In this document: in pieces, positions 27,125-34,173 of the stretch | Numbering within the stretch: position 1 is the first letter of the stretch | How the letters are laid out: the number at the start of each line of letters is the position of its first letter | DNA from: a virus | Virus record (IMG/VR): IMGVR_UViG_3300047554_000255 | Location: 47,221 to 111,220 of that record | Length of the DNA stretch: 64,000 nucleotides | Direction: 5' to 3' (one strand) | Notes under the pieces: generated by a model | The model's database searches: none | What the model saw: the letters and a program-made list of their open reading frames with translations, nothing else | Told to the model about the DNA's origin: nothing | Program-made: the position numbers and the translations under genes

Positions 27125-27709
27125 TTAATCTAAGTCGAACTCATCATAGTTAATGAGGTCTTCAGCTGTTTTCTTATCTTGTAGATCCTTTCGATTTGAT
27201 ATACGAAACATTCTAGAGACCTGTTGAAAGTTATCGACCACGGGATACTTCTTCCACTCAATCGGATAAGTCTTTGCAACAGTACGTTTAAAGTCTCGGA
27301 CACCAGTAAAGCCCCACATGTGATGAAACTTAAACCTATACTTGACTTCAAAGTTGGTATAGAAGATCTTTGCTACGAACTGATCTGACTCCCAGTTTTG
27401 TCTTTGTACTTTGACACCATAGATAGCAGACTTCTGATAGTCAGTATTATCTGTAACCTTTCGTTTACATGTACCAATGAATAAATAACCAAGATGTTCT
27501 GGTAGTTCTACCCCATCTCTATTATCTATAACTGTTTCCCAGAGCTTGCCGTTTATTGCAATAACGATCTCTTTATACTCTTGGTATGTTAAAGAACGAT
27601 ACTTTGGATTCTTCTGTAAGAAGTTTCTGTAAGTATCCTGACTAAGTATGTTTAGTTTCTTTGGACGATACCGAGGAGCGTTTAAATCTGGTTGTTTATA
27701 TACCTTCAT
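27125..27709 (-). CDS. Conserved phage protein with DNRDGVELPE motif, 194 aa
   Basis: This protein contains DNRDGVELPEHLGYLFIGTC around residues 62-81, KIFYTNFEVKYRFK around 114-127 and a basic Tyr-rich C-terminal half. I recall homologous conserved proteins of unknown function in crAss-like and other Bacteroidota phages, usually close to the ring and hub genes. It begins the tail block after an intergenic gap with a promoter-like motif. It could be a tail-assembly factor or a small structural protein; no enzyme motif is visible. Confidence 0.6.
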   Translation of the reverse strand: MKVYKQPDLNAPRYRPKKLNILSQDTYRNFLQKNPKYRSLTYQEYKEIVIAINGKLWETVIDNRDGVELPEHLGYLFIGTCKRKVTDNTDYQKSAIYGVKVQRQNWESDQFVAKIFYTNFEVKYRFKFHHMWGFTGVRDFKRTVAKTYPIEWKKYPVVDNFQQVSRMFRISNRKDLQDKKTAEDLINYDEFDLD

Positions 27710-27720
27710 ATAGAGGCTCT

Positions 27721-27736
27721 TCTACTAATAATTTAC
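27721..27736 (-). promoter_or_regulatory. Promoter-like motif
   Basis: The minus strand reads GTAAATTATTAGTAGA, preceded by a T-run (GATTTTTT), 12 bases before the start of the 194-aa gene. It belongs to the recurring motif set of this window. Confidence 0.5.
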
Positions 27737-27755
27737 AAAAAATCTGCCAAGTTTC

Positions 27756-29030
27756 CTATGAAAACATGATGTTCCCTTCAAGTATACGTTCTGTATACTT
27801 CTCAACAATCTCATAACTACAACCTGGTCTGTTAGGTCCAAAGTTTGTTCCTATCCACTTACTGCCTCCAAATAAAGACAATACGTTACGGTATCTGAAT
27901 CCATAAGCTCCTTGACTAGCTGACATATGAAGATCTCCTTTAACTAAAGATACGTAGGATGTATCTGGATCAATCTTATTATACATCAAATACTTACGTA
28001 AGTAATTCTCAACCTTATCGTTTAGATGTAATGGTAAACCATGCTTCATATCAGCATCATCTTTACCATGAGTAAACATAAAACAATGATCTCCATACTG
28101 TACATGTTCAATAAATCTCTGAAAGATCTTTGTACTTACTTGTGGATACTTTGTATTTACATATATCTCTAAAGCTCTATTAACCATATAGTCGAAGTCA
28201 CCACCATGGTTTGAGTTAGCATTCTGATAAACGTGATAGTTGTTTGCTACATCTGATGCAATCACTGAGTCTATAAACTCTTTTTCTGCTTCAACTGCTA
28301 CTTCAAATGCTTCGCGGTTATTCATATTCTGAGGAAGTTTGTGACCACCTCTAGTTGTATAACCATCAAGACCATCCATCTTATCTCCCAAATCGATAAT
28401 GAATACGTCCTCGAACTTGCCGAATATACTTTTCTGATAATGTATTTCATGTAATACTTCTGCTAAACGTTTTTTGTATACCGTTTTATCATATGAGTTT
28501 GCATACATAGCAACCCCACCAACATATGCAGCGATATGTCTGTCAGATAAATAAACAAATAATGCTTTTTGATTTGATATCGTTGGATAGAGAGTGACAG
28601 GTTTAAAGTTTTTGTCTTGGAATACTCTCGCGATTATGTGCTCTGCGTCTTCTATTGATAAGTCGCCGTCTTTTTTCTTTACTACTAATGCTGATACTAA
28701 CCAGCCGTTTTTCTTTTGTTTGTTCCAGAATCGATTAAGCTCCCACTTTGATAAATCGATCTTTAATACTCTAATGATCTCTTCTGCTGATTGAGGTTGT
28801 TCTGTTGTAGTACCTGTTATCTTTGCAGTACCATCCTTTACGTTCTCTTCAATCTCAATATCGTAAGCTAAGTCAGGGGCATCTGGATTGAACTTCTGGT
28901 CTAAAAGGACTTGTCGTTTTAACTTCTTGTATTGTAGAAGTGATAGTCCTAGTTTGTCAGCACAATAGGCATTACTCTTCTTCCAGGTAATGCTCTGTGC
29001 TACTAATTCATTGATTGATTTAGTACTCAT
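27756..29030 (-). CDS. Calcineurin-like metallophosphoesterase, 424 aa
   Basis: The five metal-binding blocks of the superfamily appear in order: D163-R-H165, G215-D-K-M-D219, S-N274-H275, H321 and G365-D-L-H368. Such enzymes hydrolyse phosphomonoesters or phosphodiesters, including nucleic acids, with two metal ions. The first 45 residues look like a helix-turn-helix (WKKSNAYCADKLGLSLLQYKK), which suggests DNA binding, and residues 85-150 form a separate domain. The gene lies alone between a strong terminator and the tail block, with its own A/C-rich leader. A nuclease in DNA processing is plausible, but a virion role cannot be excluded. The fold call is strong, the substrate unknown. Confidence 0.75.
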   Translation of the reverse strand: MSTKSINELVAQSITWKKSNAYCADKLGLSLLQYKKLKRQVLLDQKFNPDAPDLAYDIEIEENVKDGTAKITGTTTEQPQSAEEIIRVLKIDLSKWELNRFWNKQKKNGWLVSALVVKKKDGDLSIEDAEHIIARVFQDKNFKPVTLYPTISNQKALFVYLSDRHIAAYVGGVAMYANSYDKTVYKKRLAEVLHEIHYQKSIFGKFEDVFIIDLGDKMDGLDGYTTRGGHKLPQNMNNREAFEVAVEAEKEFIDSVIASDVANNYHVYQNANSNHGGDFDYMVNRALEIYVNTKYPQVSTKIFQRFIEHVQYGDHCFMFTHGKDDADMKHGLPLHLNDKVENYLRKYLMYNKIDPDTSYVSLVKGDLHMSASQGAYGFRYRNVLSLFGGSKWIGTNFGPNRPGCSYEIVEKYTERILEGNIMFS

Positions 29031-29114
29031 AAGTTACTGTTTTGTTGTTAGTTACACTTATGGAAGATAAAACTGCTAAAAATATTCCATACTTCCAAGC
29101 TTTTGTTAGTTTAA

Positions 29115-29152
29115 TACAAAATAAAGACCCCCGCCATTTCTAGCAAGGGGTC
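29115..29152 (-). terminator. Rho-independent terminator
   Basis: On the minus strand GACCCC pairs with GGGGTC (29126-29152), extended by a wobble and an inner GC pair, and is followed by TTTATTTTG. It closes the fibre/adhesin transcription unit, 42 bases after the last stop. Confidence 0.85.
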
Positions 29153-29193
29153 CCGTTTGTCAGAAGAAAACCAACAAAACTTCAGACAATGTC

Positions 29194-30156
29194 TTATGAA
29201 CCAGGTGATGTATCCGATATAGGAAGAGTAATGCTCTTTGTTATACCTGGTGATGTTAATGTCAATAAAAAGTTTTCGACTCCTTCTGTTGTTACATCGT
29301 TTACGAATGTAAAGACCTTTGAAGCTGTACCATTATTAACTGTGAATGTTCCTGTTAATCCTGCAGAACCAACTGATAAGTCAGCAGACTGAATACCAGT
29401 CACCTCATAGTTAATGTTTGTTCCGTTAGATACGTTTGTTGTTGTTAATACAACAGTAATCGTTTGACCTTCAGCTCCTACGTTTGTTTGTGTACCGTAG
29501 ATATAAGCTTTAAGATCGTATGTTGGAGTTAGTGTACCGCCACCAACTGCACATCCTAATGTTACTTGCCAGCTATCTGTGATTGTTGCATGTCCAGCAT
29601 GCTCAACAACAAGATAAAAGAAGCGACCATCGCCTGATGCTTTCGGAAACGTTAATGTTCCTGAAATGTCTGTATTCAAAGAAGATCCCCAAGGACCAGC
29701 GTAATCTGCAACACCAACCCAGTTTGAGTTAGCAACTATATTATTATCTGAGTTATATACAGTAAATCTATTTGGTGTATCGTTTGCTATATAGTTTAAA
29801 GATATACTTGTTGATGATGAGTTGTCAACATCAATAAGTTCTTTTGGATAGATATAAAAGCTAGGAGATAACTTACTTCTAACAAGTATGTTTGAACACT
29901 TAGTTGATGATAGTGCAGGTACTGACCATAGTGTTGAAGAACTATAATCATTGTTACCACAACTGTTCTCTATAGTACCTTCAACTGCAACACACATTGG
30001 GATGTTTGGTAATACTACTGGTGAACTTGTATAGGTGCCAGCAATAATATAGTTTGCACTACCAACGTTTCTCCAACGTACTCTGTATCCGTTTGCAGGA
30101 GCAGGAGTAGATGGGTTAAAGTTAATCGTTATAGTTCTAGTAACAGGGCAAGCCAT
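29194..30156 (-). CDS. Fibronectin/Calx-beta-like surface protein, about 320 aa
   Basis: The ATG at 30156 follows the upstream stop by two bases (TAATTATG); a TTG nine bases further upstream is less likely. An N-terminal Ig/fibronectin-like domain (GYRVRWRNVGSANYI) shares its pattern with the two genes upstream. The C-terminal domain, with NYEVTGIQSADLSVGSAGL and FVNDVTTEGVENFLLTL, resembles Calx-beta domains and is clearly related to the C-terminal half of the next upstream protein. Such beta modules decorate phage tails or capsids and bind surface sugars. A strong terminator follows. I infer an accessory adhesin. Confidence 0.6.
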   Translation of the reverse strand: MACPVTRTITINFNPSTPAPANGYRVRWRNVGSANYIIAGTYTSSPVVLPNIPMCVAVEGTIENSCGNNDYSSSTLWSVPALSSTKCSNILVRSKLSPSFYIYPKELIDVDNSSSTSISLNYIANDTPNRFTVYNSDNNIVANSNWVGVADYAGPWGSSLNTDISGTLTFPKASGDGRFFYLVVEHAGHATITDSWQVTLGCAVGGGTLTPTYDLKAYIYGTQTNVGAEGQTITVVLTTTNVSNGTNINYEVTGIQSADLSVGSAGLTGTFTVNNGTASKVFTFVNDVTTEGVENFLLTLTSPGITKSITLPISDTSPGS

Positions 30157-30158
30157 AA

Positions 30159-31151
30159 TTAACAAGTAGGAGTTGTAGGGCAGAATACTAAACCTGCAGT
30201 ATTACTAACTGCACAGTTAAAGGTAATATCTTCAGGAACACAGTTTGCTTGACCACAATCAACAACATCGTACTTAGTATAATCTAAGTATGCCGTTGCT
30301 TGTCCAGCTGGAATAGTAATCGTTTGAGTATATACAGGATCAACACCGCCCCAACACTGATTATACGTAAATCGTAGTACTACATCTGTTGATGATGTTC
30401 TGGTAGTGTTTATACCGTTTTGATCTTTTATAGTTGCACGTACTCTGTTTGTGATTCTATTATAACTTGTTGATGGATTAGTACCAGTACACTCCTGTTG
30501 ACTATCGTTTAACCATCCATCTTCTACAAGAATACATGTAGGTACAGGAGTTGGTTGACTACCGCCTGAGATAGATGTATCAACAATAGTACAAGAAACA
30601 CTTGCACTTAAACCATCAAGTGATAACGTAAAGGTTTCGTTACCTTCTGTTGTTAAGTCAGCAGCAATAGCAAAAGACTTAGTATCACTATGCCCTGTAT
30701 TCTCAATAACAAAGTTTCCAGCAAGTGGTGCAGATCCTGGACCTAAATCAGCAAGCTGTAAACCAGTTACTGTATAAGGTACTTGAGTATTGTATGCAAC
30801 ATTCTCTGTTACAAGTTTTACTAATATAACAGATCCTTCGTTTGCAGTAGTAATAGGATAACCATTACCATCTGTAATACTTAATGTATAACCTGGAGAA
30901 CCTGGCGTTGGAGGTGTTACTTGACTACCTGTTGTAAAATTAGTTTTTGCACCTGTTGTACCTGCACAATCAACTTGAATATAACCTTCGTATTGAGCTG
31001 TTGGATCAACACCAGTAATAACAGCTGGACTAGAAAAGATATTTGCAGGTAAGAAACTATAAGAAGAATCTGTAGTTTTCTTATAAGCTACCTTATATCC
31101 TAGCACTGGTACAGTACCGTTAATAATAAAGTTGACTGTTAATGTTGCCAT
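30159..31151 (-). CDS. Fibronectin/Calx-beta-like surface protein, 330 aa
   Basis: An N-terminal Ig/FN3-like domain (LGYKVAYKKTTDSSY, YEGYIQVDC) is followed by a Calx-beta-like domain (PYTVTGLQLADLGPGSAPLA, DLTTEGNETFTLSL) and a Cys-rich C-terminal domain. The first two domains are paralogous to the neighbouring 29194-30156 gene. The ATG overlaps the stop of the 87-aa gene (TAATG). Probably part of a fibre or head-decoration cluster that arose by tandem duplication. Confidence 0.6.
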   Translation of the reverse strand: MATLTVNFIINGTVPVLGYKVAYKKTTDSSYSFLPANIFSSPAVITGVDPTAQYEGYIQVDCAGTTGAKTNFTTGSQVTPPTPGSPGYTLSITDGNGYPITTANEGSVILVKLVTENVAYNTQVPYTVTGLQLADLGPGSAPLAGNFVIENTGHSDTKSFAIAADLTTEGNETFTLSLDGLSASVSCTIVDTSISGGSQPTPVPTCILVEDGWLNDSQQECTGTNPSTSYNRITNRVRATIKDQNGINTTRTSSTDVVLRFTYNQCWGGVDPVYTQTITIPAGQATAYLDYTKYDVVDCGQANCVPEDITFNCAVSNTAGLVFCPTTPTC

Positions 31152-31414
31152 TAGTAAGTATTACCAGCTGAGATTGAACTAAAAGGAGTTGGGTTTGTGT
31201 AAGTTGTTACACCATTCGTAACACAGATACCCTCAATTGTACCCTCGTATAAAACTGTATTATCGTTTATAGGGATTGTAATAACGTTTCCTGCACCAGT
31301 ATGGATGTATTCTGTGTAACCAGTTGTCCCTACTTTTCTATACCGTATACGTAAACCTCCTGAAAAGTTAGAAGGTGACGTAGTTAATGATATAGTTAAG
31401 AATCCGTTAGCCAT
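31151..31414 (-). CDS. Single Ig/FN3-like domain protein, 87 aa
   Basis: The whole chain corresponds to the N-terminal domain of the two downstream proteins: GLRIRYRKVGTTGY in place of GYRVRWRNVGSANY, and VLYEGTIEGIC in place of YEGYIQVDC. It is either a free-standing module or a remnant of a longer paralogue. It starts two bases after the FN3 gene at 31417 ends, in the same operon. Confidence 0.55.
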   Translation of the reverse strand: MANGFLTISLTTSPSNFSGGLRIRYRKVGTTGYTEYIHTGAGNVITIPINDNTVLYEGTIEGICVTNGVTTYTNPTPFSSISAGNTY

Positions 31415-31416
31415 TA

Positions 31417-31935
31417 TTAAGCAGCTTTTGTTGTTACGCTAATAGTTACTGAAGAACAGTTAGTACCACCTGCACTAACACTAGCTACTTTAAAGTAATA
31501 AGTTGTAGCTGCGGTTAATCCAGTAATCTCTTTTGTTGATAATCCAGTAACGACTACATCAGTCCATGTAGAAGCTGATGATGTTTTGTATTGTAATGTT
31601 AAGCTAGTTGTATCAGCAGCTGTATTCCATGCAACAGTAATTGCACTAGCTGTAATAACAGTTGAGCGTAACTTAGTTACACACTTTAATGTTGGGCTAA
31701 TACACTCTGGAGCAGTAATACCAACAATAAGCTTTTGCAAGATCTCATCTAAACGTTCTCCGTTTGTAATCTTTGCTTCTAAGATATTATCTCCTGAGTA
31801 TTTAACACAACCAAGTAATGCTAACTCTTCGCATGGTTCTCCATCAACACAAGCAGTTGTTATTGCTGGTACTGGAGGACAACCTGCACATGGGTTGCAA
31901 TTAGATAAAGGCAAAGATGAATCGCTGCAGCTCAT
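31417..31935 (-). CDS. Cys-rich N-terminus plus fibronectin type III domain, 172 aa
   Basis: The first 50 residues are rich in Cys and Pro (CNPCAGCPPVPAITTACVDG). The last 90 residues form a standard FN3 domain: AITVAWNTAADTTSLTLQYK, then EITGLTAATTYYFKVASVSAG. FN3 modules occur on many tailed phage virions and probably aid weak carbohydrate binding. It is packed 12 bases downstream of the 501-aa gene. Confidence 0.6.
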   Translation of the reverse strand: MSCSDSSLPLSNCNPCAGCPPVPAITTACVDGEPCEELALLGCVKYSGDNILEAKITNGERLDEILQKLIVGITAPECISPTLKCVTKLRSTVITASAITVAWNTAADTTSLTLQYKTSSASTWTDVVVTGLSTKEITGLTAATTYYFKVASVSAGGTNCSSVTISVTTKAA

Positions 31936-31947
31936 AGTTTAGTGGTA

Positions 31948-33453
31948 TTAAGATACTGTTGGTGTTCCTGCAATCGTTGGAGGTAATCCGCAAGTTGTAG
32001 AACCAGTGTCAGTGTTTAAAGTAGTATATGGAGCAGATGGACAAACTACAGGAGCTAGGCTACCAATAGTTGTTGTTGCTCTAACTTTGTATGCAGTTCC
32101 TTGTAACAAGTTAGTGAATACGTCAGATACAATTGCTTGTGGGTTAGTAAAGGTCTTTGTTGAAAGAACAACATCACCACTTGATAATAATTCGATCTTG
32201 TATACTGCGTTGTCGTTAATAGGAGGAGCAAACGAGAATGCCATTGTTGTTGCTCCTGGAACTACAGTTAATGTAGGGCAAGAGTTTGTAGCACTATCAG
32301 ATCCTTTTGTAATAGTCTTGTTACACTGAACACCAGAGTTTGTCAATGATGAAGCAAGTGTAAACGTTAACTTAGTAGCTAAGTTCAACGGTGTTCCAGA
32401 TAACTGAATCACAAGTGGGTTAGCAGAGTTAACAACACCAATAACGTCAACGTAGATTGGGTGTGAGTTACCAAGAGCATCTGTAATAGTTAACTTAGAT
32501 CCTTTTGAATCTGTGTTAGTCCATCCAGTAGGTACAGAGCTGTAACCACTAAAGAACAAGTTAACCGCAGTACCATTGTTAATCATTGCAGGAGCAAAGT
32601 CAACAATAACGTTTGCACAATCTGGCTTGATCAAGTCTTTTATGTTATTGAATGCTGTACGTAAATCAATAAGAGTAACCCATAAGTTAGAGATAGTATC
32701 TGCAACTGTACTAACTGTTGGTTTCCAACCAGTTAAAGCAGACATAGTACCTGTAACAGATAATGCAGGAGAAGTACTTAATGAACTTGGTTGTAATCCA
32801 GCAGCAGCTGTTATCGCTGAGTTAGTACCTAATGCTGTACGAATACCACAAACCTGAGCTTGTAGATTTAATAAAGCATCGCTAATAGATTGTGTAGTAG
32901 TTGTACCACCACAAGTTAAAGTAACTTGACCCTCTGTAGCTGAGTTTCCTAATACTGCTTGTTCTAATACAGTAATACGATTACCGTAAGAACTAAGAGT
33001 TGAAGTATGTGCACTAACAGTACCATCAATAGTACAAACCTTAAGCCCAATAAGACGTGTATATTCAGTATGCTGTTTTGTTGTTATTGGATCTCCATTA
33101 CTATCTGTTGTTCTGAAACATTGTGCAATAGTAATAAGAGGATCTTCAACAGTTGGTCCAGCACCAATATCATTAATAAGATCTTCTAAGGTACACGTTT
33201 TTGTAATCAAAAGAGTTAAGATGTTCTCGATTGATTTATCTGTAACGTTAACGCTTGTTAAACAAGACAAGTCAACGTCTAAGTTTTGATTACCTGAGTT
33301 ACAGATAAAATCTGCAAGCTTGTATATAACAGATGATACAGTGTCTCCTGTGCATAAACTTAAACATGGTAAGGCAGGACCTTGCCAAATAACGCAGTTT
33401 GATGATACTGGAGAGCACCCTTGATCTGCTGTATTAGAACGTGTGGGTAGCAT
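31948..33453 (-). CDS. Structural/adhesin protein, 501 aa, with a C-terminal FN3-like domain
   Basis: The N-terminus CSPVSSNCVIWQGPALPCLS and LCTGDTVSSVIYKLADFICN is a signature I have seen in virion proteins of Bacteroidota phages. The middle is Ser/Thr-rich beta sequence with a heptad-like helical region (ALLNLQAQVCGIRTALG). The C-terminal 110 residues resemble an FN3 domain (YKIELLSSGDVVLSTKTF, LLQGTAYKVRATTTIG). It starts the FN3/Calx-beta cluster and has its own promoter-like motif 32 bases upstream. Probably a fibre or a baseplate-attached protein. Confidence 0.55.
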   Translation of the reverse strand: MLPTRSNTADQGCSPVSSNCVIWQGPALPCLSLCTGDTVSSVIYKLADFICNSGNQNLDVDLSCLTSVNVTDKSIENILTLLITKTCTLEDLINDIGAGPTVEDPLITIAQCFRTTDSNGDPITTKQHTEYTRLIGLKVCTIDGTVSAHTSTLSSYGNRITVLEQAVLGNSATEGQVTLTCGGTTTTQSISDALLNLQAQVCGIRTALGTNSAITAAAGLQPSSLSTSPALSVTGTMSALTGWKPTVSTVADTISNLWVTLIDLRTAFNNIKDLIKPDCANVIVDFAPAMINNGTAVNLFFSGYSSVPTGWTNTDSKGSKLTITDALGNSHPIYVDVIGVVNSANPLVIQLSGTPLNLATKLTFTLASSLTNSGVQCNKTITKGSDSATNSCPTLTVVPGATTMAFSFAPPINDNAVYKIELLSSGDVVLSTKTFTNPQAIVSDVFTNLLQGTAYKVRATTTIGSLAPVVCPSAPYTTLNTDTGSTTCGLPPTIAGTPTVS

Positions 33454-33484
33454 AGGGCTTAATATTAGTGTCTGGATTACTTCA

Positions 33485-33502
33485 GTCTACATTATAATAT
33501 AC
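33485..33502 (-). promoter_or_regulatory. Promoter-like motif
   Basis: The minus strand reads GTATATTATAATGTAGAC, located between the terminator of the 171-aa gene and the start of the 501-aa gene. It is nearly identical to the motif at 34141-34158. Confidence 0.6.
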
Positions 33503-33520
33503 TTAAATCTGAGGTACTTT

Positions 33521-33563
33521 ACAAATAAAAACAAAGAAGCCATGAATAATATACTCATGGCTT
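33521..33563 (-). terminator. Rho-independent terminator
   Basis: On the minus strand AAGCCATGA pairs perfectly with TCATGGCTT (33537-33563) over a nine-base loop GTATATTAT, followed by CTTTGTTTTTATTTG. It closes the single-gene 171-aa unit. The loop sequence resembles the core of the promoter-like motif. Confidence 0.85.
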
Positions 33564-33597
33564 ACTTATACTATATGAGGAATAATAAGGGTTAGAA

Positions 33598-34113
33598 TTA
33601 CTCAACTGATGCAGTTGGCTTTTCCTCTTTTTTTGTCTTCAAGAGTTTGAAGAGCACGGGGTAGGACTCGTCTGTTTTAAAATCAAACGCGGCAATCGTA
33701 AATGGATAGTGAGAAACATCTTTTGTTTCACTGAATAACTTATTCATCTCTTCGTTGAACTCAACAAACTTAGGGTTGAACTGCTTTAACTCTTTACCGT
33801 CTTCTCCTAACTTTGGTTGACCTTCCTCGTCAAGAACTGGAATAGTCATTGGTAAGTTGTATCCACCTTTATCATCAGCTTCACCAAGCTTCGTGATTAA
33901 CTCCTCACGTAACTTATCAACTGTCTTTTTGTGAGCAGCGATGGTGTCTGATAAATCAGTTAACCAGTAACGGTGAACCATTGATAAAGGATGACCAAGA
34001 ACTCCTTTTGTAACTTTCTCACCAGTCTGTTGATCGACTTGTCCGTTGATCTCTGACTCAAGTAAGTAAATCTCCCCAATGCTTAGGGTAGTAACTAGAT
34101 TGTTTTTTGACAT
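33598..34113 (-). CDS. Conserved hypothetical protein, 171 aa
   Basis: A soluble, charged protein without known motif. The N-terminal part (VTTLSIGEIYLLESEINGQV) is followed by a helical, coiled-coil-prone region (AHKKTVDKLREELITKLG) and an acidic loop. It forms its own transcription unit, with a promoter-like motif and an AACCAAAT leader upstream and a strong terminator downstream, so it may be expressed at a different level from its fibre neighbours. It could be a fibre-assembly chaperone or a small virion protein; nothing seen decides this. Confidence 0.55.
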   Translation of the reverse strand: MSKNNLVTTLSIGEIYLLESEINGQVDQQTGEKVTKGVLGHPLSMVHRYWLTDLSDTIAAHKKTVDKLREELITKLGEADDKGGYNLPMTIPVLDEEGQPKLGEDGKELKQFNPKFVEFNEEMNKLFSETKDVSHYPFTIAAFDFKTDESYPVLFKLLKTKKEEKPTASVE

Positions 34114-34140
34114 GATGGTTGTATTTGGTTTGTAAATATA

Positions 34141-34158
34141 TACTACATTATAATATAC
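34141..34158 (-). promoter_or_regulatory. Promoter-like motif
   Basis: The minus strand reads GTATATTATAATGTAGTA in the 60-base gap before the 171-aa gene, 27 bases before its ATG. Confidence 0.6.
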
Positions 34159-34173
34159 CTATAATCTGGCAGA

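Noticed and set aside
30157-30165. TTG start for the 29194-30156 gene
   Set aside because: ATG two bases after the upstream stop is the better start and fits the operon spacing.
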